The translations under genes were made by a program, and so were the position numbers. A stretch of DNA of 9,674 bases, taken from Limnohabitans sp. (GTDB lineage Bacteria; Planctomycetota; Phycisphaerae; Phycisphaerales; SM1A02). The notes below the pieces were generated by a model. That model was not told the origin of the DNA and did not search any database. It was given only the letters and a program-made list of their open reading frames with translations. Of this stretch, positions 1-5,813 are shown in pieces; the stretch's first letter is position 1; every line of letters starts with the position of its first letter. The stretch lies in NCBI GenBank assembly GCA_030054275.1, contig JASGCF010000103.1, forward strand, positions 1 to 9,674. The letters are read 5' to 3'.

Positions 1-906
1 TGCAAACAGGGCTGCGGGGTCACCGTCGCGTCGTGCACCGACAACAGCGGGAATCTCGTGGCCTGTCACGCGTCTGCACGCGTCGAGCACTTCCCGCACG
101 GAGTGTCCGTTGCCAGTTCCAACATTCCATGCTCGGAATGTGCCAGCGTGGAGTGCACCAAGTGCCAAGAGATGCGCATCGATCAAGTCGTCCACATGCA
201 CATAGTCGCGAATGCAAGTGCCGTCAGGCGTGCTGTAGTCATCACCGAAGATCGTGAGTTGTGATCGCTGCCCAAGCGCGACCTGAAGCGCAAGTGGAAT
301 GAGGTGTGTTTCGGGCTTGTGATCCTCGCCAATCCGCGTGTGCGCGTCACTCCCAGCGACATTGAAGTAACGAAGTGCGACGGCTGCAAGGGGTGTGTCG
401 TCTGGCGCAGCACACGCTGCGCGAAGCAACCGCTCTACGCAGAGTTTCGTTTCGCCATATGGATTGACCGGCGCTTGCTGGGTGGATTCTGCAATGCCAT
501 TGGTGCCTGGATCCGGTTCGCCGTAGGTCGCGCATGTCGAACTGAAGACGATCTTGCGAACCCGAGTCTCGCGCATCGCTTGCAGCAACGAGATCGCACC
601 ACCGACATTGACGCGGAAATAGTCGAGCGGCCGCTCAACACTCTCGCCCACATACGCGAGTGCTGCGAAGTGCAAAACAGCATCCGGTTGAAATGCGCGC
701 AACGCATCGCGAACCGCGCCTACCTGCGTGAGGTCGGCTTCCACGAATTCCAAACGCGCTCCACCAACGGCGCCCAGCGCATCCACCGCGCCGCGATTTC
801 CGCGCGAGAGGTCGTCGACCACGCACACATCGTGCCCCCCATCGAGCAGGCGAATCGCAGCGTGAGAACCGATATAGCCGGCGCCGCCGGTCACGAGAAT
901 GCGCAT
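1..906 (-). CDS. galE: UDP-glucose 4-epimerase GalE (C-terminus cut by window edge)
   Basis: The product interconverts UDP-glucose and UDP-galactose with bound NAD, in the cytoplasm, supplying galactose for surface polysaccharides. It is an extended short-chain dehydrogenase. The first 302 residues are present and read from the ATG at 906 without a stop to base 1. The Rossmann motif TGGAGYIGSH is at 6-15. The active-site strand SSTCATYGEP is at 122-131, with Thr124 where E. coli GalE has Ser124; this substitution is common in the family. The YxxxK pair is Tyr150/Lys154 in NPYGETK. RYFNVAGSD (179-187) and RDYVHVDDL (233-241) are further GalE signatures. GalE proteins are usually about 325-340 aa, so only the last 25-40 residues are missing. 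No Shine-Dalgarno is visible upstream of the ATG. The gene is divergent from the CapD-like gene, and both act on nucleotide sugars. Confidence 0.95.
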   Translation of the reverse strand, partial: MRILVTGGAGYIGSHAAIRLLDGGHDVCVVDDLSRGNRGAVDALGAVGGARLEFVEADLTQVGAVRDALRAFQPDAVLHFAALAYVGESVERPLDYFRVNVGGAISLLQAMRETRVRKIVFSSTCATYGEPDPGTNGIAESTQQAPVNPYGETKLCVERLLRAACAAPDDTPLAAVALRYFNVAGSDAHTRIGEDHKPETHLIPLALQVALGQRSQLTIFGDDYSTPDGTCIRDYVHVDDLIDAHLLALGALHAGTFRAWNVGTGNGHSVREVLDACRRVTGHEIPAVVGARRDGDPAALFA

Positions 907-1174
907 GGTGCTGTTGGGTGTATTCGGACCAGAAATGGGTGATGCGTTCTTCCGGAGCGGAAGGTGTTTCGCATGATCGGTGAATTGATCGGGCATCGGG
1001 AGGGCTTTTCCGAATTGCGGCGCCGGATTGGGCACATCTCGACGACCGCAGGCGCCCGATCGACGGCGTCGCTTGAATTCACCAAAGTCAGCCGCCAGTC
1101 GCGCCGATAGCCATACGGGACCCGCCGTTCTAGGCCGGACAACCCCGACAGTTCCACCTTCACTCCGGGCCCCT
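907..1174. promoter_or_regulatory. Divergent spacer between galE and the CapD-like gene
   Basis: This 268-bp spacer must carry the promoters for both divergent genes. I found no convincing -35/-10 pair at proper spacing on either strand. The in-frame extension of the CapD-like gene back to a TTG at 1028 is Arg/Pro/Ser-rich and unlike the family, so I treat it as untranslated. Confidence 0.4.
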
Positions 1175-2698
1175 ATGCGCAGCACAGCCATTCTCATCGG
1201 TACCGAAGCGGCAGCAACCCAACTCGAGTTGCAATTGGGGGTGTTGACGGGTTCGGCGGACCGTCCGATCGTGATCGGTCGGGTCTTGGTTGGCCCCACA
1301 TCTGCAGACTCTGTCGGGCTCGGCACGCTGGACGAACTGGAGGCCATCGTCGCGCGGCGCAAGCCCGCCGTGGCGCTCATTTCGCTCCCTGCTGCGATGT
1401 CCGAACTCTTGCTCTCCATTCGAACTCGACTTCGCAAACTCGGCATCGCTGATCGCTTCATGCCAACACTCGAGGATCAACTCGCCGGCGTTGGGCCGCG
1501 TACAGAAATCGATGTCGATCTGCAGCGCTTGATCGGTCGACCCCCGCGCAGCGTGGACGAGGGCGCGATTCGCGCCGTCGTTGGTGGGCGCACGGTGCTT
1601 GTGACTGGAGCCGGTGGCTCGATCGGCAGCGAGATCTGCCGCATTGTGGCGCGCTACAACCCAGGCAAACTGGTGCTTGTCGAGCGCAGTGAGAACGCGC
1701 TCTTTGAAATTGACCGACAAATCGCGCGTCGCTTCCCAACGGTGCAGCGCCGCGCAGCGCTGCACGATGTGGTCGACGCGGAATCAACGCTCGCATTATT
1801 CCGTGAAGAAGAACCGGACATCGTGTTCCACGCGGCTGCGCATAAGCATGTTCCGATGATGGAGGATCATCCCGGACTTGCTGTGGACAACAACCTTTTT
1901 GGCACGAAGAGTACGGTTGACGCAGCGGTTGCGATCGGCGCAGAGCGCTTTGTGATGGTGTCAACAGATAAGGCGGTGCATCCGACCTCCATCATGGGAT
2001 CGACCAAGCGCCTTGCGGAACTCTATGTGCAGCATGTGAACCAAACATCTGGCACTGCATGCTCGCTTGTGCGCTTCGGCAATGTGCTCGGCAGTTCTGG
2101 ATCGGTGCTCGAGACATGGAAGCGCCAGATCGCCGACGGTGGCCCCGTGACGGTGACCGATCCGCGCATGACGCGGTATTTCATGTCGATTCCTGAGGCG
2201 GCAAGCCTTGTCATTCAGGCGGCTGCGCTCACAGACCGAACGGCCGCAAGCGGTGAGGTCTTCGTACTCAACATGGGCGAGCCGTTCAGAATTGTTGACT
2301 TGGCAAAGCGCTTCATCGAGATGCACGGGCTCTCGCCTGTCTTCCCAGAGGATCATGCGCCGAACCACACACATGGGCGGCTCGGCGAAATCGCGGTTGC
2401 CTATTCGGGTATCCGTCCAGGCGAGAAGCTCTACGAGGAATTGGCGCTTGACGCAGAGACTATTCGCGCCTCACGCCACCCCGACATCCACATTTGGGGG
2501 CTTCCTACACCAGACGCAGCCTCCATCACACACATGATCGACACCCTGTCGCCCAATCGACGCAGCCGCGATGCAGCGCGGGTTGCCGCGATCGTGCGGG
2601 AACTTGTCCCTGAGCGCCCCAATGCCGCGGCCGCTTCGCAGCCAACAGCCACCGCGAACTTATCAGGAACCTCATCAGCGACAGCAGCCGCTGCCTGA
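1175..2698 (+). CDS. CapD/FlaA1-type nucleotide-sugar 4,6-dehydratase/epimerase, without membrane helices
   Basis: This is a 507-aa member of the polysaccharide biosynthesis CapD/FlaA1/PglF family. Characterised relatives convert UDP-GlcNAc to a 4-keto-6-deoxy sugar using NAD. Residues 4-105 look like the first Rossmann (CoA-binding-like) domain, with GTLDELEAI at 50-58. The second Rossmann domain starts at TGAGGSIGSE (144-153). The catalytic region has VSTDKAVHPTSIMGSTKRLAE: Ser263, Met274 and Lys278 form the S-M-K arrangement of the long 4,6-dehydratases, in place of S-Y-K. RYFMSIPEA (334-342) and GIRPGEKLYEEL (412-423) are also family signatures. Long family members usually begin with about four transmembrane helices and exceed 600 aa. 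Here translation starts directly at the first Rossmann domain, so the protein should be soluble. The Ala/Thr/Ser-rich tail (484-507) is probably disordered. I chose the ATG at 1175 because homology begins there; there is no clear Shine-Dalgarno. The exact substrate cannot be read from sequence. Confidence 0.9.
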   Translation: MRSTAILIGTEAAATQLELQLGVLTGSADRPIVIGRVLVGPTSADSVGLGTLDELEAIVARRKPAVALISLPAAMSELLLSIRTRLRKLGIADRFMPTLEDQLAGVGPRTEIDVDLQRLIGRPPRSVDEGAIRAVVGGRTVLVTGAGGSIGSEICRIVARYNPGKLVLVERSENALFEIDRQIARRFPTVQRRAALHDVVDAESTLALFREEEPDIVFHAAAHKHVPMMEDHPGLAVDNNLFGTKSTVDAAVAIGAERFVMVSTDKAVHPTSIMGSTKRLAELYVQHVNQTSGTACSLVRFGNVLGSSGSVLETWKRQIADGGPVTVTDPRMTRYFMSIPEAASLVIQAAALTDRTAASGEVFVLNMGEPFRIVDLAKRFIEMHGLSPVFPEDHAPNHTHGRLGEIAVAYSGIRPGEKLYEELALDAETIRASRHPDIHIWGLPTPDAASITHMIDTLSPNRRSRDAARVAAIVRELVPERPNAAAASQPTATANLSGTSSATAAAA

Positions 2699-2747
2699 GC
2701 CGCGGTTCTTCACGCAACCCTCACAAAGTGTGTTTCGCGGGATCTCC

Positions 2748-2761
2748 CACGCCGTTGCGTG
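2748..2761. terminator. Weak hairpin in the convergent gap
   Basis: The 78-bp gap between the convergent CapD-like gene (stop at 2698) and the 90-aa gene (stop at 2777) holds the inverted repeat CACGC-CGTT-GCGTG (5-bp stem, 4-nt loop). A second short one, CACA-AAG-TGTG followed by TTT, is at 2722-2735. Neither has a real U-tract. They are candidate ends for the two converging transcripts and nothing stronger. Confidence 0.25.
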
Positions 2762-2776
2762 TCGTGCGCCGGGGAT

Positions 2777-3049
2777 TTACACGCGCTCTGCTTCTGCTGC
2801 GAGTGCGGTTTCGCGTTCGAGCGCCTGAATCAGCGCACGGGTCGAGGCGATCGCAGCGTCGAGGCTGCTTGCTCCCGTGATGTTTCGAATCGGGTCTTGG
2901 CGGCGATCTTCAGCCAACTTCGCTTCGACAATCGCCTTGTTCGCCTCAAGTTCGACCAAGACGGCCTTGGCTTCGCGAAGGGCAGAACTTGGACCAACGG
3001 TGGTCCGCGCCGCGCTCGCGTGGCTAGGAAGTTGGGCGCCTTCTGGCAT
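2777..3049 (-). CDS. Small helical hypothetical protein (90 aa)
   Basis: I do not recognise the family. The 90-aa product has a flexible N-terminus (1-20), then two long amphipathic helices: roughly 21-52 (with LREAKAVLVELEANKAIVEA) and 62-88 (with DAAIASTRALIQALERE). They are joined by a polar turn, DPIRNITGASS (52-62). This looks like a helical hairpin or short coiled coil, soluble, with no signal peptide or metal motif. The ATG at 3049 was chosen because the upstream in-frame stretch to 3310 is Arg/Ser-rich and looks non-coding. A -35/-10 pair also ends 9 nt before this ATG. There is no Shine-Dalgarno. It is the last of a run of three small unknown genes on this strand; function unknown. 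Confidence 0.6.
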   Translation of the reverse strand: MPEGAQLPSHASAARTTVGPSSALREAKAVLVELEANKAIVEAKLAEDRRQDPIRNITGASSLDAAIASTRALIQALERETALAAEAERV

Positions 3050-3058
3050 GGGACGGAA

Positions 3059-3087
3059 ATGATGGCAGGGTTCGGGTCGGACGGCAA
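3059..3087 (-). promoter_or_regulatory. Sigma-70-like promoter abutting the 90-aa gene
   Basis: On the minus strand the sequence reads TTGCCG, 17 nt, CATCAT. The -35 matches consensus at 4/6 (TTG and C at position 5 aligned) and the -10 at 4/6. The -10 ends 9 nt before the ATG at 3049. Transcription would therefore start within a few nt of the start codon, giving a leaderless or near-leaderless mRNA. That agrees with the missing Shine-Dalgarno. The same -10 hexamer and spacing recur upstream of rpsT. Confidence 0.4.
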
Positions 3088-3209
3088 GTGTCTCGACGGT
3101 CGAAGGCCGAAGTCTCTGAAGTGACCGAGAACCGACGCTTTCCGAGCGCGTGCGCGCCATCCATACTGGACGGCGGCGGAGTGTGGAAAACTTGTCGCCC
3201 GCGTGGTCT

Positions 3210-3554
3210 CTACGCGAGCGGCTCCGACTCGATCGACGCAGCCTCGCCCGCAAGTTTCTTCTCTGCATAGCGACGAAGCCAGTTCTCCCAAGTCTTGCCG
3301 CTTGCGGCATCTTTGCCGCTCAGTGCGATCGACTGCACGCGATCGAGTTCTATCGAAACCCTCGCGCCAGAATCTGGATCGAGGAATCGAAGTACGCTCG
3401 AACGCCCGTGTGACTCTGCGAGGTCAAACGCAAAGCCAACAACGGTGGACCCGTCGATCAGCGTCACGGTCACATCACCTCGGTAATCGACCGCAGCACG
3501 CGCAGCGAGAGCAAGCGCGGGCGTTTCATGGGGATGTTGAGCGTTCGTATCCAT
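3210..3554 (-). CDS. Small hypothetical protein with conserved-looking GKTWENWLRRY motif (114 aa)
   Basis: The family is not identified. The 114-aa product has a short N-terminal helix (12-22), then a predicted beta-rich core: DVTVTLIDGSTVVGFAFDL (27-45), SVLRFLDPDSGARVSIELDRVQSIALSG (53-80). A helical tail follows, KDAASGKTWENWLRRYAEKK (81-100). The core resembles a small beta-barrel of the Sm/SH3 kind, but this is a pattern impression. It has no signal peptide or transmembrane helix, so it is probably cytoplasmic. The ATG at 3554 is preferred. The frame stays open further upstream through a tandem repeat to a TTG at 3665 that overlaps the stop of the preceding gene, so a 37-residue Arg/His-rich extension cannot be excluded. 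The 107-bp gap to the 149-aa gene suggests possible co-transcription. Confidence 0.65.
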   Translation of the reverse strand: MDTNAQHPHETPALALAARAAVDYRGDVTVTLIDGSTVVGFAFDLAESHGRSSVLRFLDPDSGARVSIELDRVQSIALSGKDAASGKTWENWLRRYAEKKLAGEAASIESEPLA

Positions 3555-3574
3555 AAGAATCGGGCTCGCGCGAC

Positions 3575-3622
3575 GATGCACACGACGATGCACAGAAGGA
3601 TGCACACGACGAGGCACAGAAG
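3575..3622. repeat. Tandem repeat, four 12-bp units (two 24-bp units)
   Basis: Four consecutive 12-mers read GATGCACACGAC, GATGCACAGAAG, GATGCACACGAC, GAGGCACAGAAG. As two 24-bp units they differ at one base. The array lies between the 149-aa and 114-aa genes, 20 bp upstream of the latter's ATG. Its period is a multiple of three, and the minus strand stays open across it, giving a PSVxRRVH-like octapeptide repeat if translated. Confidence 0.9.
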
Positions 3623-3661
3623 GAACCTCGCGGTGCGACGCACATGACCTACGCATTTGCC

Positions 3662-4111
3662 TCAAGCATCGGCAGAGGTCTCGTCCTCATCAAGTTCGTC
3701 ATCGAGTTCGTCATCAAGTTCATCGTCATCAAGCCGACGCGGGAAGGTTTGCCCCGTTTCGGTGTTGCAGAGTTCCCAACTGTTCGCCTTGATCGCGCGT
3801 GCGAGTGGGCCCTCAAGAAGCAGGTGAAACAACTCCTGCTCCGACTCGCTCACAGAGAGCAAGATGGCTTTCACAAGTCCCTTTTCAAGCGGCTTGGCAT
3901 GCGGTGAGTTCGCATCCTCAGTACGCTCAAACTCGCAGTGCACACGAAAGCCTGGACCCCACAACTCCGTGCCGCCCTCGACTTCAGGACCAGCGTTGAG
4001 CTTCTTGAAGACCGCGAACACATCGTCAAAGGTACCGATCGGTACCACCTGCACCACATCACCGCGACGCTTGCGCGGAATGATCTTTTGGATGGTGTAG
4101 GGGGTCGCCAT
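3662..4111 (-). CDS. Hypothetical protein with acidic DELD-repeat tail (149 aa)
   Basis: The family is not recognised. The 149-aa product has a mixed alpha/beta body (about 1-125). It starts with a basic segment, KIIPRKRRGD (9-18). Hydrophobic strands follow, such as VVQVVPIGTFDDVFAVF (19-35) and the strand-like GPGFRVHCEFERT (52-64), then LVKAILLSVSESEQELFHLLLE (79-100). The C-terminus (128-144) is almost entirely Asp/Glu/Leu, with three DELD units encoded by a 12-bp tandem repeat. A basic start with an acidic tail suggests binding to a basic partner or intramolecular masking, but that is speculation. There is no signal peptide or transmembrane helix. The ATG at 4111 is preferred; the upstream in-frame sequence to 4291 looks non-coding. 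A 13-bp direct repeat lies 48-74 bp upstream. The stop is followed by a possible TTG start of the next gene (TTGA overlap). Confidence 0.65.
   Translation of the reverse strand: MATPYTIQKIIPRKRRGDVVQVVPIGTFDDVFAVFKKLNAGPEVEGGTELWGPGFRVHCEFERTEDANSPHAKPLEKGLVKAILLSVSESEQELFHLLLEGPLARAIKANSWELCNTETGQTFPRRLDDDELDDELDDELDEDETSADA
3687..3722 (-). repeat. 12-bp tandem repeat encoding the DELD acidic tail
   Basis: On the plus strand three units read TCATCAAGTTCG, TCATCGAGTTCG, TCATCAAGTTCA. On the coding strand each unit gives one DELD tetrapeptide. The number of units could change by slippage without shifting the frame. Confidence 0.85.
4031..4046. repeat. 16-bp perfect palindrome inside the 149-aa gene
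   Basis: GGTACCGATCGGTACC is fully self-complementary. It falls in codons 22-27 of the 149-aa gene, 66-81 bp after its start codon. Because it encodes part of a hydrophobic strand it may be coincidence. Confidence 0.5.
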
Positions 4112-4158
4112 AAGAGGAAGTACGAGAACAGAGTTTTTGAGCGGGAAACTTGCGAGGG

Positions 4159-4185
4159 AAGTCTCGAGTAAAAAGTCTCGAGTAA
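4159..4185. repeat. 13-bp direct repeat, candidate regulator site
   Basis: AAGTCTCGAGTAA occurs at 4159-4171 and again, identical, at 4173-4185, with a 14-bp period. Each copy has a palindromic CTCGAG core. The pair lies in the 201-bp non-coding gap, 48-74 bp upstream of the ATG of the 149-aa gene and downstream of the receiver gene stop. Position and symmetry fit a tandem operator or activator site. I see no clear -35/-10 pair between it and the ATG. Confidence 0.55.
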
Positions 4186-4312
4186 GAGGTGTCGTTGCCG
4201 AGTTCCGAAGCGTTCGGGCAGGAAGAATAGCCGAATCGCGCGCCGTGTTTGGTTGCCTCACATGCCCTGACCGATCTGCGCCGACCGACATGCCCCAACC
4301 AATCGGATATCG

Positions 4313-4714
4313 CTACGGACGGGGCTCGGTTGCGTTCCCGTCTGCCAAGAGTTGGGTCGCTGTCTCAAGCAAACGGGCTAGGGAAATCGGCTTGAGGAGA
4401 TAAGCGCTCGCGCCAACTCCCATGGCAAACTCTCGATGGCGTCGCCCTTGATTTGCAGTCACCAGAATGACGGGCAAGGAAATTGCCTCGTCGCGAAGTT
4501 TCTCAAGGACCAAGAGCCCCGAACTTCGCGGCAACATCATGTCGAGTACCAGAAGATCTGGCCGCGACTCGCGAACAGCGTGCAGTCCGCCCAGTCCGTC
4601 GGTTGCGGTGATGGTGCGCGCGCCTTCTTGGCGGAAAGCGATCTCCATCGACTGCAAGATATCTGGATCGTCATCGACCAGCGCGATGGTTCGGTTGGCG
4701 AAGCGGAGCGACAT
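4313..4714 (-). CDS. Single-domain response regulator (receiver only)
   Basis: A 133-aa CheY-like receiver domain, cytoplasmic, with no DNA-binding or enzymatic output domain. Acidic metal-binding residues DDD are at 14-16. The phosphorylated aspartate is Asp58 in LLVLDMMLPRSSG. The switch threonine is Thr86 in ILVTANQG and the conserved lysine is Lys108 in LLKPIS. All key positions are intact, so it should be phosphorylatable. A short tail (126-133) follows the last helix. The ATG at 4714 begins 4 nt after the stop of the acyltransferase gene, so the two are probably co-transcribed and translationally coupled. No histidine kinase is encoded in the window. Its output must therefore be through protein contact or by acting in a phosphorelay. 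Confidence 0.93.
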   Translation of the reverse strand: MSLRFANRTIALVDDDPDILQSMEIAFRQEGARTITATDGLGGLHAVRESRPDLLVLDMMLPRSSGLLVLEKLRDEAISLPVILVTANQGRRHREFAMGVGASAYLLKPISLARLLETATQLLADGNATEPRP

Positions 4715-4718
4715 GTGA

Positions 4719-5807
4719 TTAAGACTCCGGCGCGATGGTTGCAAAGCGGGGATCAAGCGCACGGGGGGCACTGCGCGCGATGTGAGCCATCGTGGCGCAA
4801 TCAACGGGGTCGGTGATTGGTTTCGACAGTTCAGAGAGAAGTTCAGGTGTCATCCATGGGAGCGATTCCAGTTTGCTCCGCAGTCGTCCTGGAATCGCCT
4901 CGCCGACGCGCTCGTGTTTCGGCCGCGAATTCCATCGGCGGTGCACCCAGAGGTATTGCTCAGGGCTCTCTCGCACCATCCATTCAATCGCGCGATTGAA
5001 TCGCGCGCCAACCAAGAACACTGGATCTGGCGCATCACGCCAATCTTCCGGCTCGATGACATCCGTCACGCGCATCTCATAGCGGAACGCGCCATCAAGC
5101 CGTCGTGCGTATCCGCACACAATCGGAAGTTCGTAGCGAAGCGCAAGGAGGGGAATCGACTTGTAGGTCGAGGCGAGTCGAGAGAAGAAGGGCACAAAGA
5201 GCCCGTCATTGCCTGCATTCTGATCTGCGATGAAGCCCACTTTGCCGCCCGACTCGATGACGCGCTGCACTTCATCCGTCGCACCCCATTTGGTAATCAC
5301 TTTGAGGCCCGTGCGTTGTCGCACCCCAAGCAACCAGTCGTTGAGAAAGCGATTGTCGAGGGGCCGTGCGAGCGCCGTCATTTTGAAACCAACCAACGCC
5401 AGCACATAGCCAAGAATTTCCCAGTTCCCCACATGCCCAGTCACAAAGAGACATGGTTTCGGCGAGGTGAGGTGGCGCATCGCCTTCCCAACATTGCCAA
5501 GCCGCACGCGCTCGTTCCAATTCTCTCGTCCAATCGTGCGCGGCATTGCAAATGCATCCACCATGAAGATGCCAAACATGTGCCCGATCGAGGCATCGAC
5601 GATGGCCTGTTCCGCTGCGGGAGCGAGCCCAGGAAACGCTCGCGCGACACCGGCGCACGCGCGGGCTCTGCGCTTCGCGCCAAGGCGGGCGTACAGCGAT
5701 CCGAATGCGCGCGCTGTTTCTAGATTTTGATCCGGATCAAACGGAGAAAGCAACGCGGCGACCGTTCTGGCCGCCGCGTATTGGGATAGTTCGGTTGCGA
5801 TGCCCAC
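4719..5807 (-). CDS. LpxL/HtrB-type lysophospholipid/lipid A acyltransferase
   Basis: A 362-aa member of the LpxL/LpxM (lipid A late acyltransferase) family. Members transfer a fatty acyl chain from acyl-ACP to a lipid A precursor or related lipid at the inner face of the cytoplasmic membrane. The HX4D/E catalytic motif is GHVGNWE with His125 and Glu130. FIADQNAGNDGLFVPFF (192-208) and SPEQYLWVHRRWNSRP (281-296) are strong family signatures. Typical members are 290-310 aa, so about 60 C-terminal residues are extra and uncharacterised. A clear N-terminal membrane anchor is not obvious; residues 11-22 are only moderately hydrophobic. The start is a GTG at 5807. An in-frame TGA lies immediately before it and the next Met is residue 77, so this start is nearly forced. 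It sits 6 nt after the stop of the coiled-coil gene. True substrate specificity cannot be told. Confidence 0.9.
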   Translation of the reverse strand: MGIATELSQYAAARTVAALLSPFDPDQNLETARAFGSLYARLGAKRRARACAGVARAFPGLAPAAEQAIVDASIGHMFGIFMVDAFAMPRTIGRENWNERVRLGNVGKAMRHLTSPKPCLFVTGHVGNWEILGYVLALVGFKMTALARPLDNRFLNDWLLGVRQRTGLKVITKWGATDEVQRVIESGGKVGFIADQNAGNDGLFVPFFSRLASTYKSIPLLALRYELPIVCGYARRLDGAFRYEMRVTDVIEPEDWRDAPDPVFLVGARFNRAIEWMVRESPEQYLWVHRRWNSRPKHERVGEAIPGRLRSKLESLPWMTPELLSELSKPITDPVDCATMAHIARSAPRALDPRFATIAPES

Positions 5808-5813
5808 TCAGGC

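Noticed and set aside
304..942. Plus-strand open frame (212 codons) over galE
   Set aside because: Antisense shadow of galE, whose full set of catalytic motifs lies on the minus strand.
1028..1174. N-terminal extension of the CapD-like protein from a TTG start
   Set aside because: The 49 extra residues are Arg/Pro/Ser-rich, neither hydrophobic nor similar to the family, and the Rossmann domain begins right after the ATG at 1175.
3575..3622. CRISPR-like array
   Set aside because: Units are 12 bp and directly abutting with no unique spacers, and no cas gene is present.
4112..4291. Extended N-terminus of the 149-aa protein
   Set aside because: The extra 60 residues cross the direct repeat and look non-coding; the ATG at 4111 gives a compact protein.
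4782..5723. Long plus-strand open frame (313 codons) opposite the acyltransferase gene
   Set aside because: It is the antisense shadow of a gene with clear LpxL motifs; its translation is Arg/His-rich with no recognisable domain.
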